Below are positions 47,908 to 59,404 of a DNA stretch of 64,000 bases, piece by piece. Location: positions 45,044,194-45,108,193 of the forward strand of contig CM064870.1 in the NCBI GenBank assembly GCA_032719365.1, written 5' to 3'. Numbering within the stretch: the stretch's first letter is position 1; each line of letters starts with the position of its first letter. Source of the stretch: Prinsepia uniflora. Its lineage: Eukaryota; Streptophyta; Magnoliopsida; Rosales; Rosaceae. The translations under genes and the position numbers were made by a program. Below the pieces are notes generated by a model. It did no database searches. It was not told the DNA's origin and saw only the letters and a list, made by a program, of their open reading frames with translations.

Positions 47908-50555
47908 TGACACGATCCATCCCCAATTCCCCCAAAATTAAGGGATAAGTTATGTTTTTGTCTAACCTATGTGCGACACAAAGGCTAAACACTTGTCTAA
48001 TCTTCATTGAACACTTAAGTCAGACAAGAGATAATCAGGTCAACGTATCAAAAATTAACTTGAGTTAACCAGAGTTCGCAGTATCACTGTGGATCGCGTG
48101 TGTAATGTCTATGTCTCACTAACAACAGTCTGCACCGTATCAGCCTGGAGGGTATTGAAAAAACCAAAAAGATTGTGAGTGAACAAAAAAAAAAGTTCAT
48201 AAAAACATTTATAAAAAAAGAAATTTATACCCTTCACGTAAAACTAATGCATGCATTCGAAAATCATTTCATTTCCGAGTATAAAAACCATTTATGAAAA
48301 TCGAAATCATTTCCTTTTCTCAAATCTCGGGCCTCAGCTCAAAACCATCAAATTTGTATCACCCGGGTCATAGCCCAAAATATCTGTAAACGATTTGAAA
48401 ACTATCAGTGTATCACAGAATCTGAAACACATTTAAACCACATTTTCATCAATCGAACATGATGTATCTATTCGAGTCTTTAAACTCAATATCAATTCAA
48501 GTCTTTAAACTCCCGAGTCTTTAAACTCAATAGGCCTACGAGGGAAATCACAATATCCGAGTTTTTAAACTCCCGAGTCTTTAAACTCAATCCGGGTCTT
48601 TAAACTCAATCACATATCATATCTGGGCCCGCCCCCGTCACATATCATATCCGGATCTTTAAACCCAATATCAGATCCAGCAAATTCAATCCAAAACCAT
48701 TTTATCAAATCCAAATCTATAAATCCATTTCCAAATCCGAATATGAAATCATCATTCCAAATCCGAATCTGAAATCATCATTCCGAATTCAAATCCAAAA
48801 ATCACGTTTATCGAAATCACTTTCAAATTCATGTATAAACCATTGAAATCAAATCATAATTCAAATCCCAAAATCATAGTATCGAAACCATTATCAAATC
48901 ACGACATAAAAGCATATCTCGTAAAATGTGTAATTACGTAAAATTCCTCAAAATACGTGCAAATCATAAATCACAAATATCACAGTCATAAACATAGAAA
49001 TCAGGTATAGAAAACATGTAAAACCATTTATGCATGCATCATAAGTTAGAAAACAAAGTCCACTCACAGACCATTCGCGATGCCGCCTCAATACGCGTAC
49101 AATACGCCGTCTCCGACTAATCCACTATCATCGGACTTCCCGAACTTGTCCATATCACATACTAAGGTCACTAACTACTTCATAAAGCTTCTACTAATTC
49201 CCCGTAATTTTCCCGAATTTTTTAACTATTTTTAACCTATCCTTTAAACTTTGGAACATCCCGAATCCTATCGAAACGATGTCTGATCGACTCGAAACCA
49301 GTCCCAAAATGTTCGTTACATCGCTACGATAAAAAATCGTGTTGAACACTTCCTCAAACACGGTGCCATGCGCCCACACGCGCCGCCCAAAGAGGCTGCG
49401 CGTGGGCCTCACGCGCAGACTACTGTTCATCTTCAACCTCAGGATACTCGGTCTGAACCAGTCTGGTCCAGCCGAACCGGCGAGGGCGGTTCACGGCCCT
49501 ATCTTCCTATTTTCTATCCTGATTCCAACCCTTTTCATTCCTACGTGTTCGTCTCAGTGTTTACAAATTATTTAGAACCTAAAAACATGAACTTAACGGC
49601 TAGAAATTACCTCCTCAAATCAAATCATGAATCGGCCATTTCCTCCTCTGTGTCCTCGACATTCCAACCATCTACAACCTTAGTTCTAGTTCCAATGGAC
49701 TCCTAGGACCTCACAGAACATCATCCCATCATCAAGATCAAGCAACAAACACTAAATCATCATTTACCATTTTCAAATCACAAGTTCTTACCGTATCGGT
49801 TTCACGGCCGCGGTCGACGACGACCCTCCACGATCGCACTAACACACTCATCTCAACCTTCCCTTCAAGTTTTCTTCACACTTTAAAGACAAAATATGAG
49901 AATTGAAGGTATGGGATGGAAGGATTTCACGGTTTCCCCTATTTTCCAGTTTCTCACGATGTCGTGGCCGCCGTCTGCGACGGCCCTTCGTGATAGCACC
50001 ACCACAACCCTTCCACTGTCTTCTCTCAGCTCCCTTCAGAAATCACAAGTACTCATCACAGGTTGAGGGGTTCAAGGGGATTGGTTCACACGATCACACT
50101 GTCTCTGTTTTTCCATTTTAACCAAACCGTGCAAACATGTTTAAAATAATAGTAGGCGGTGAGGCACCTTCCACGACCATCCTGAGATTGACATGTGTCC
50201 AAAATCTGGTGGGCACCATTCCCAAAGTAAGCCAAGTGTCATCTGCCCACTGGCACAAATCCCAAGGCCCAAATGACCAAAATGGCCATACATAAAAAAT
50301 TACCACAATGCCCCTCAACTTCCAAACATTGTAACTTCTTCCTCGAATGTCGAAATCGGGCGTGCTGCCTTTCTACGGACTCGTGACGTCCCGGATTACG
50401 TCAAGTCATCGGCCAAAGTCTGTTTGACCACCCGAACTAAAAGTTAATATTTTGCCCATTCTAGGGGCAAAACGATCATTTTGTACCGTCCGTCCGAAAT
50501 CACTCATCTAATGACCGATTAATCTCACTAATCTGTCATTAATCACTAACCTAAT
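47908..50555 (-). mobile_element. LTR J (minus strand, about 2.65 kb)
   Basis: The left edge is TGACACGATCCATCCCC (reverse complement GGGGATGGATCGTGTCA). It is closely similar to LTR K at 61676-64000 throughout. It carries GTGAGTGAAC (48175-48184), a minisatellite of GAGTCTTTAAACTC (48470-48670), RY motif (about 49030), GTCCACTCAC (49058-49067), the conserved block (49250-49325) and GACAGGTGGC-module remnants to about 50500. The start of the LTR (right end) seems lost, and no primer-binding site adjoins the left end. Confidence 0.75.
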
Positions 50556-51915
50556 CATACGTCCACAACTTCCTAGGAGAATCCAACTTGTATCACACCT
50601 GGGCCTCTTACCTGGTGTATATTACCTGTCAATCTTGTTCTTATCCTGATAGTGCCCAAACTGTCACCTCTATTATCACCACAACTGTCATCAAGACTAT
50701 CATCACATATTTGCCAAGCATACCAGCTCATACCAACTTTCGGTCCATCTGGCGACCACTTCATTCTTACTGAAGTCTAACACATGTCCGTCCTATGTCT
50801 CACTCCGTCCCGAGGAACCTCTAATATCACACCAGCCGACACTCACGACTCAACTAACACTAGGTCGTGACGCACGACTACCAGTCACAACATTCTCGAT
50901 CCATTTTCGAGTCATGCGTACTAACTCCTCCATACATCGTGAGAGTCTGCTGTCAACAAGCATAATTCTCACCTCGCAAACTAATTCTCAATACGGCATC
51001 TACCGGTCTCGGTACTCCTATTTATCAATATCCGTTCAACATTCCGTACTACTTCTGTCAGCGATTCGCACCGACCTCACCGGAGTCACAACGTACTCGC
51101 TCATTCCGAAAAACTCAACAATTCAACACACTGGTGGTTCCACTAACCACCAACACAATCAACCTGTGGGAACATCATCCACGTCCCACACTACCTGTCT
51201 GCAACTGGACCCTATCACAAACCTGTCAAACCGTAATCACACATCTCATCGTCAGGGTCCCACCAGCCACTCATGGCTCTGAGCATCCAGCTCACATCAT
51301 TACTGAATCGTACCCTAACCAATCAGATCATTCAGGATCACCCTAATCCAGTCCATATGCTCAGTCAGTCAATCACATCGGAACTACTCTGATTCAGCAA
51401 TACAATCAACAACATACCTCGGCACTTACCCGATCACCAACACTTCTACTAGAAGCGAGTGATGCACATCCAATCGCATCGGAATGGTTAACACAGATCT
51501 CAAGTACAAGCACCAATCACACGTTACAACAACCCTAAGAAATTTTTAATCAAACACACGTCCCTCGTACAGTATCCTCAAGAATTCTAACGACATACCA
51601 CGGTATGTCCACCAATCACATCGGTCTTAGCCGATCACTAATATACCAATGAACACCTTGATGTAGCTCAATTCCATCCAACAACATCACAGTGCATCCT
51701 CCAATCAGAACAGTGTATCCTCCAACCATCACAGTGTATCACTGAGGCATACGTAACATCCTCATACCCACACTGCGTACAACATGGCTACGCATCAATC
51801 ACACTTCACTTTTGAAGTCCATCGGTCCAATCCAACACTAGGCTAACACATCTACCAACTCTGCCTTTATCCTGAGTCCAACATCAGGCCGATCAATACT
51901 TCAGGCCCAACACAT
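50556..51915. other. Unassigned C/A-rich sequence, probably element-derived
   Basis: Its composition is C- and A-rich on the plus strand, like the internal region at 60988-61661, with many CATCACAGTGTATC-type short repeats (51680-51740). The open frames (50914-51346) have no recognisable domain. I suspect internal sequence of a minus-strand non-autonomous LTR element but cannot anchor it. Confidence 0.35.
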
Positions 51916-52667
51916 CCTGTAAGACCCGTGTCCTGGAGGGAACAGTGAACAATCCCACATTCCTGCGAGGGGGAATGGTCTGGGAGAGGATGGTGGTGTG
52001 CCTTAAAGGAGTCGGCACACACCTATCTAGCACTAGGCCTTTGGGGAACTTAAGTGGCTTTGGGGGGGGGATTGGAACCCCAAAGTTAAGCGAGTTGAGG
52101 CTGGTGCAATTCCATGATGGGTGACCCCCTGGGAAGTTGCACCATGAGCTCCCAAAAACAAAACCGTGAGGGAGAGGCCCAAAGCGGACAATATGGTGCT
52201 AGATGAGTCGGGTCCTGACCGAGGAGGGTCGGGTCCTGACAGAATGGTATCAGAGCCAGACCCCAACCGGGAAATGTGCTAGCGAGGATGCTGGGCCCTA
52301 AGGGGGATGGATTGTAAGACCCGTGTCCTGGAGGGAATGGTGAACAATCCCACATTCCTGCAAGGGGGAATGGTCTGGGAGAGGATGGTGGTGTGCCTTA
52401 AAGGTGTCGGCACACACATATCTAGCTCTAGGCCTTTTGGGAGCTCAGTGGCTTTGGGGGGGATTGGAACCCCAAAGTTAAGCGAGTTGAGGCTGGTGCA
52501 ATTCCATGATGGGTGACCCCCTGGGAAGTTGCACCGTGAGCTCCCGAAAACAAAACCTTGAGGGTGCAGGCTTGCCGTTTGCCGTTGAGTATTGTTGTGG
52601 CCCAAAGAGGACAATATCGTGCTAGATGAGTCGGGACCTAACAGAAGAGGGTCGGGTCGGGTCCTGA
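51916..52667 (+). mobile_element. Complete Cassandra TRIM retrotransposon
   Basis: 5' LTR 51916-52242, internal 52243-52312 (70 bp), 3' LTR 52313-52667. Both LTRs start TGTAAGACCCGTGTCCTGG and end TCCTGACA. The primer-binding site TGGTATCAGAGC is at 52246-52257, and the polypurine tract CTAAGGGGGATGG directly precedes the 3' LTR. It has no coding capacity. The 3' LTR has about 30 extra bases after GTGAGGG (52563-52600). I see no matching 5-bp target duplication. Cassandra elements are non-autonomous and need proteins from other LTR elements. Confidence 0.9.
52070..52143 (+). other. 5S-rRNA-like segment in Cassandra 5' LTR
   Basis: AAAGTTAAGCGAGTTGAGG and GATGGGTGACCCCCTGGGAA match the A-box, intermediate and C-box parts of the plant 5S rRNA gene, with the diverged spacing usual for Cassandra. 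It can be read as an RNA polymerase III promoter relic; it is not a true 5S gene because the outer stem is missing. A second copy lies at 52463-52535 in the 3' LTR. Confidence 0.85.
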
Positions 52668-55600
52668 CAGAATCAAGCCTGATACCACGACTTTGGCCGA
52701 TAACCGTGACGTAGTTCGTGACGTCATGAGTTCATAGACAAGTGGCACGCTTGATTCCGACGTTCGAGGAGGAAGTTATGACGTTTGGAAGTCCAAGGGC
52801 ATTTTAGTAATTTAGGCGAAAAGTTGACTTTTTGACCGAGAAGTCCGATGACCGAGGGCCGAGGACCGTTACGTAGATTGGGACGATACGAATTCATAGA
52901 CATGCGGTTCACGGAAGTTCCAAGTTACTATTCATAGTGACACGTTTTACGATGAGCTTTTGGACTTTAGTGGACTCAGTTGATTTTCAGCAACCAATGG
53001 ATGAGTGACAAGTATCACTCATCCACTGGCCACCATCCCACATTCATGCATATCACCCTTGCTTTTTCATTCAGAACAAACCCGAACCCCCCCCCCCCCC
53101 TAACCGTGCAAATCGATTCCCCATCTTCCCCAAACCTCATCATCTATGGCTGGAGTGTGAAGGGAGATGAGAGAGGGTCGTGAGGTGATGAAGATGGTGG
53201 CTGAGGGACGGGCTGGGCCGCCATGAACGGCGGTGGAGGCCAAGAGAAAACCCGAGAGCTCGGTAAGGCCCATTTTCCCCTTTAATTTGAATTTGACATC
53301 ACGGATCGTATTGGATGATTAGGATGAGTTTATTGAGGTTGTAGGAAGGTGTAGAGGGTGGTTTGGATGGTGGTGAAGAGCTGACCAGCCCTGGGTGCAA
53401 TCGGGAAAATTGAACCGTTTGAACCAAAATCAAACTGTGAGTTTTAGTTAGTTTCCTCTAGGTTTATTAATTGAAAACGATAGAAAACATCAAATTAGGA
53501 AGATTGGAATCGAAAAGGAAAAGATTGGATGAAAATAGGGTGAGGAACCAGGCTGGACCAGTCACGCCGGTCCAGGAGAACCAGTGAACCAGCCAGACCC
53601 GGTTCGATCGCTGAGGAAGATGAACTGTTCACCGGCGCGGGAGCTCACGTGCAGCGCCCTTTGGGCGGCGCGTGGCAGCGCGTGGTGGGGTTTCTGGGGA
53701 TGAGTTCAACACACGAAACCTTCTATTCGATGTAACGAACATTTTGGGACTGGTTTCGTGTCAATCAGACATCGTTTCGATATAGTTCGGGCTGTCCGAA
53801 GGTTTAGGTTTGAGTTTAAAAATAGTTATAAATTCGGAAAAATTACGGGACTTTAGTGAGAGGTTAATGAGGCTATTAGTAAACCTCTAAAATAATTTGG
53901 ACAGGTTCGGGAATCCCAGAGGCGACGATTGACCCGGGAGACGATTATGGCACGCGTATCGAGGCGCGGCTTCGGACGGTCTGTGAGTGGACCTTTCTTC
54001 GAATTTGATGTCTGCATAAATGTTTTATAATTGTTTTAGAATATATTTTGTGATTCCATGAGTGCATTTGTTTGTGGTAGCCTAGGATTTACGTATTTGC
54101 ACGTATTTCGAGATTTACGGTTTTATACGATGCATATACGTTCTAGGTTTTCAATGAGGGTTTAATAAATGGATTTCGGATTTAGATATGTGAAATCGGG
54201 CACGAGACCCATTTGATTTATGAACTCTCGGACTTTAAGTCCATTTGAATTGACGAGGAATCGGTCCGAGGGTCCATTTGTTTTATACAATCGAGCCGGG
54301 GGTCCATTTGGTTTACGATTCGGGTTTGAGGCCCAGTTAGTAGTACTATCAGGTTTGATGCCCCGTTGATTGATGATATCGGGCCTGAGACCCATTTAGT
54401 TGAGATTTCGGGCTTAAGGCCCCGTTGGTTGTGAAACCGAACGTGAGGTCCCATTGAGTCATGGTTCGGGCTTAGGGCCCAGTTGAATGTAAAATCGGGC
54501 TTGATTCCCAGTTCAGTTTATGAAATGAGAATTCGGGCATGAGACCCTGTTGAGCTGAGGATTTAGGTCGAGGCTTGTGAAATGGTTTTGAATCGGATTC
54601 GAGGAATCCTATTGAGATGAATCGGGTTTGAAACCCAATTGAAAAGTGATTTGAGAAAGAAAGAAAAAAGTATTTGAAAATTTGAATGAACCCTCCATAT
54701 CGATTATATGGTCTCCTCCAGCGTCGACTTTGAGAATCACGATCCACAGACCAGAGTGGGTATCCCCATATGGATCCCGTTCCAGGAGTGGTGGTTACTT
54801 ATTATGTTGTGGTCCCGGACCAGATTCCGAAGAGATGTGTGGACTAGATCTAGAGAGAGAGCTCGGACTAGATCCAGTGATTGAGCCTCCCAGATGGAGT
54901 TTCCTTGGATAAGACTCGGAGTGAGACCCCGAGTAGTGTGCACACTAGTATAGATTTGATATCGTGACTATATCGGGGATGTGTTCCCTAGGGGTTGTGT
55001 GCCCCGAGTTGGCATCTTCTCTGGAAGTGCCTGGGATGGGTTATACATACAAGTACGTATGAGATTTTATGGAAAAGTGATTTGAGGGCGGAGACCCTGT
55101 GTTTTATGATTTAGAAAGTGATTTGGGGCAGAGACTCTGTATTCGATGTTTTGAGAATGGTTTTGGGCTGAGACGCACGTGATGTGAATTGGGCTGAGCT
55201 CCCACATTTTGATTTTGGCTCTTTGTGATTTCGGGTCGAGGACCCAAATGGATTTATGGTTCATGACGGTTTATGGGAACCGGCATGAACCTTTGAAAGG
55301 TGTTTGTGGGTCATGACGGTTTATGGAAACCGGGCATGAACCCTTGAATGATTTCAAGAATATGTTTGATAAATTGAATGATTTTATGAATGTTTTAATG
55401 AACGGTTTTTGGAATGCATGCGCATGTTTTATGAAGGGCATAAATGTCTTTGTATGAAAAGGTTTTTAATAAATTATTATTTTTTCCACTCACAGTTTTC
55501 GTGTTTTAATGCCCTTCAGGTTGAACGTGGATGCATGTTGTAGCAGAGACGAGACATCACTCCCCTCCTCCTACGATCCTGACGCACTCTGACAGCCCCG

Positions 55601-55701
55601 ACTAGGGCTAGAGATGGAATTTCCCTGGTCTGACACTTCGTGTCAGACGGGATCAGGCGGGTCCCACGTTAATCCCAGGGGATTCGGGGCCGGTCCTGAC
55701 A
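52668..55701 (+). mobile_element. LTR I (about 3.0 kb, 5'-truncated)
   Basis: From about 52689 it follows LTR2 (56112) from its base about 160 onward, and it ends CCGGTCCTGACA. It carries a splice-donor-like CTCGGTAAGG (about 53261), the conserved block (53728-53805), GTGAGTGGAC (53983-53992), a long run of GGG..GAGGCCCAGTTG-type repeats (54180-54660) and TTCCACTCAC (55485-55494). The first 20 bases (52668-52688) hold an inverted primer-binding-site-like GCCTGATACCA, a scar of an older rearrangement. Confidence 0.75.
54180..54660. repeat. Diverged minisatellite (unit about 40 bp) in LTR I
   Basis: At least ten copies of a unit like ATCGGGCTTGAGGCCCAGTTG. The parallel array in LTR2 is at 57815-58260, and a short one in LTR A at 8620-8715. 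Confidence 0.8.
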
Positions 55702-56108
55702 AAGTGGTATCAGAGCCAGACCCCGGCCGGGAAGTGTGCCGGCGAGGACGCTGGGCCCTAGGGGGGTGGATTGTAAGACCCGTGTCCTGGAGGGAACGGT
55801 GAACAATCCCACATTCCTACGAGGGGGAATGGACTGGGAGAGGATGGGGGTGTGCCTTAAAGGTGTAGGCACACACCTATCTAGCACTAGGCCTTTTCGG
55901 AGCTCAAGTGGCTTTGGGGGGGATTGGAACCCCAAAGTTAAGCGAGGTGAGGCTAGTGCAATTCCATGATGGGTGACCCCCTGGGAAGTTGCACCATGAG
56001 CTCCCGAAAACAAAATCGTGAGGGCGAGTCCCAAAGCGGACAATATGGTGCTAGATGAGTCGGGTCCTGATCGAGGAGGGTCGGGACCTGACAATTTGGT
56101 ATCAGAGC
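55702..56108 (+). mobile_element. Cassandra internal region plus LTR, spliced between two long LTRs
   Basis: Directly after LTR I come a primer-binding site (TGGTATCAGAGC, 55705-55716) and the Cassandra internal sequence to 55771. Then comes one Cassandra LTR (55772-56093, with 5S-like segment at about 55922-55995), then a second primer-binding site (56097-56108), and at 56112 the next long LTR begins. Confidence 0.85.
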
Positions 56109-56111
56109 TAT

Positions 56112-58527
56112 TGTGACGACCCGTCCCAAATTAACGGGATTAATTAAGGTTTAATTACGAATTAGCGAGACTAATCGGAGATTAGACGAGGATTAACGGA
56201 AGTTTGGGCGGAATGACGATTTTGCCCCTAGAATGGGCGAATCGTTGACTTTTCGTTTAGGCGGTCAAATGGACTTTGGCCGATGACCGTGACATAGTTC
56301 ATGATGTCACGAGTTCATAGACAAGTGGCACGCTCGATTTCGACGTTCGAGGAGGAAGTTATGACGTTCGGAAGTCCAAGGGCATTTTAGTAATTTAGGC
56401 GAAAAGTTGATTTTTTGACCGGGAATTCGGATGACCGAGGGCCGAGGACCGTTACATAGATTGGGACGATATGAATCCAGAGACAGGCAGCACGTCGAAT
56501 TCGAACGTTCGACGGCGAAGTACGGTTCACGGAAGTTTCAAGTTATTATTCATAGTGACACGTTTTACGAGGAGCTTTTGGACTTTAGTGGACCCAGTTT
56601 CTTTTCCGCAACCAATGGATGAGTGACAAGTGTCACTCATCCACTGGCCACCATCCCACATTCATGCATATCACCCTTGCTTTTTCATTCAGAACAAACC
56701 CGAACCCCCGAACCCCCCATAACCGTGCAAACTGATTCCCCATCTTCCCCAAACCTCATCATCTGTGGCTGGAGTGTGAAGGGAGATGAGAGAGGGTCGT
56801 GAGGTGATGAAGATGGTGGCTGAGGGACGGGCTGGGGCACCGTGAACGGCGGTGGAGGCCAAGAGAAAACCCGAGAGCTCGGTAAGGCCCATTTTCCCCT
56901 TTAATTTGATTTTGACATCATGGATCGTATTGGATGATTAGGATGAGTTTATTGAGGTTGTAGGAAGGTGTATAGGGTGGTTTGGACGGTGGTGAAGGGC
57001 TGACCAGCCCTGGGTGCAATCGGGAAAATTGAACCGTTTGAACCAAAATCAAACTGTGAGTTTTAGTTAGTTTCCTCTAGGTTTATTAATTGAAAACGAT
57101 AGAAAACATCAAATTAGGAAGATTGTAATCGAAAAGGAAAAGATTGGATGAAAATAGGGTGAGGAACCAGGCCGGACCGGTCACGCCGGTCCAGGAGAAC
57201 CAGTGAACCGGCCAGACCCGGTTCGATCGCTGAGGAAGATGAACTGTTCACCAACGCTTGAGCCCACGCGTAGGGCCCTTTGGGCGGCGTGTGGCAGCGC
57301 GTGGTGGTGTTTCTGAGGATGAGTTCAACACACGAAACCTTCTATTCGATGTAACGAACATTTTGGGACTGGTTTCGTGTCAATCGGACATCGTTTCGAT
57401 ATAGTTCGGGTTGTCCGAAAGTTTAGGTTCGAGTTTAAAAATAGTTAGAAATTCCGAAAAATTACGGGACTTTAGTGAGAGGTTAATGAGGCTATTAGTA
57501 ACCCTCTAAATTAATTTGGACAGGTTCGGGAATTCCGGAGGCAACAATTGACCCGGGAGACGATTATGGCACGCATATCGAGGCGCGGCTTCGGACGGTC
57601 TATGAGTGGACCTTTATTTCGAATTTGATGCATGCATAAATGTTTTATAATTGTTTTAAAATATATTTTGTGATGCCATGAGTGCATTTGTTTGTGGTAG
57701 CCTAGGATTTACGTATTTGCACGTATTTCGAGATTTACGGTTTTATACCATGCATATACGTTCTAGGTTTTCAACGAGGGTATAAGAAATGGATTTCGGA
57801 TTTAGAAATATGAAATCGGGCACGAGACCCATTTGATTTACGAACTCTCATACTTGGAGTCCATTTGATTTGACGAGGAATCGGACCTAGGGTCCATTTG
57901 AGCTATACGATCGGACCGAGGGTCCATTTGATTTACGATTCGGGTTTGAGGCCCAGTTAATGGTACTATCGGGCTTGATGCCCCGTTGATTTATGATATC
58001 GGGCCTAAGACCCATTTAGTTGAGATTTCGGGCTTAAGGCCCCGTTGGTTGTGAAATCGGACGTGAGGTCTTGTTGAGTAATGGTTATGGGCCTAGGGCC
58101 CAGTTGATTGTAACATCGGGCTTGAGTCCCAGTTCGATTTGTGAAATGAGTATTCGGGCATGAGACCCAGTTGAACTGAGGATTTAGGCCGAGGCCTGTG
58201 AAAGTGATTTGAATCGGATTCGAGGAATCCTATTGAGATGAATCGGGTATGAGACCCAATTGGGAAATGTGATTTGAGAAAGAAAGAAAAGAGTATTTGA
58301 AAAAGTGAATGAACCCACCATTTGATTATATGGTCTCCTCCAGCTTCGACCTGGAGAGTCACGATCCACAGACCAGAGTGGGTATCCCCATAGGGATCCC
58401 ATTCCAGAAGTGGTGGTTACTTATGTTGTGGTCCCAGACCAGATTCCGGTGAGATATGTGGACTAGATCCAGAGAGAGAGCTCGGACTAGATCCAGTGAT
58501 TGAACCTCCCAGATGGAGATTCCTGGG
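56112..58527 (+). mobile_element. LTR2 (3'-truncated long LTR)
   Basis: It starts TGTGACGACCCGTCCC and is nearly collinear with LTR I, including the donor-like CTCGGTAAGG (about 56880), conserved block (57340-57420), TATGAGTGGAC (57601-57611) and GGCCCAGTTG repeats. Homology stops at CAGATGGAGATTCCTGGG, where another LTR fragment joins. Confidence 0.8.
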
Positions 58528-59404
58528 CGCGTGAGCCATAATTTTGGGAAGTTTTCAACACATGAAATCTTCTATTCGATGTAACGAACATTTTGGGATT
58601 GGTTTCGTGTCAATCGGACACCGTCTTGATATGTTTCGGGGCATCGGAAGGTTTAGGGTCGGTTTAAAAATAGTTAAAAATACTGAAAAATTATGGGGCT
58701 TTAATGGGAGGTTAATTAAGTAGTCAGTAACCTTCTATTACGATTTGGACAGGTTCGAGAGTCCCGGTGATAGCGATCGGCTCGGGAGAGCCTATGGCAC
58801 GTAAATCGAGGCGGCAGCTCGGACGGTCTATGAGTGGACCTTGTTTTCTAAATTGGTGCATGCATAAACGTTTATTATATGTTTTAAATACTTTTTTGTG
58901 ATTCCTTGAGTGCAGTTGGATGTGTGGTTACGTATAGGCACGCATTTCGAGGTTTCGGCCCTATACGGTGCCTATACGGGTCTGTATTTCTTTATTGGTC
59001 TAAATGATTTGGTTTTGGATTCCTAAAAGGATAAACTCGGGTATAAGACCCATTTGGTTTTGTCTCCGGCATATGACGCTATTTACGACCTTCGGGTCTA
59101 AATCTTGGTCGCGACGGGTGTTTTGTGCACGGTGATCGACGATACGACGCTCGCCTCCGGATTGGGATGTGTTCCTTCTGGAGAGGTCACGATGCAAGAT
59201 TCGTGGTCGGGCAGCCTGAGGAGGCTCGACTTCAGAGTGCTGACGGTTCAAGATATCGATCGGTGATGAGTGCAACATGATCTTGTGGTGGTCGCGTCGG
59301 TTGATTCATTCACGGTGACATACCAGGATTGAGGGCGGTCCTGGATGGATGGTTGCACGCATCACTATGATCGGAGTCGTGACTGACCCTTAGATATCAG
59401 GCAC
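58528..59404 (+). mobile_element. LTR fragment L (plus strand)
   Basis: It begins inside an LTR just before the conserved block (58577-58655). It continues through ATGAGTGGAC (about 58829) and the RY motif (about 58857) to a G+C-rich stretch (59080-59400) that resembles 37315-37570 in LTR H. Both ends are truncated. Confidence 0.65.

Noticed and set aside
50914..51346. Plus-strand ORFs of 70-122 aa in C/A-rich sequence
   Set aside because: Composition rich in Thr, Ser, His and Asn follows from C/A bias; no start context, domain or homologous copy that keeps the frame.
52070..52143. Functional 5S rRNA gene
   Set aside because: Only the internal promoter-like part matches; the ends of the 5S molecule and the tandem array context are missing. 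It is the 5S-like part of a Cassandra LTR.
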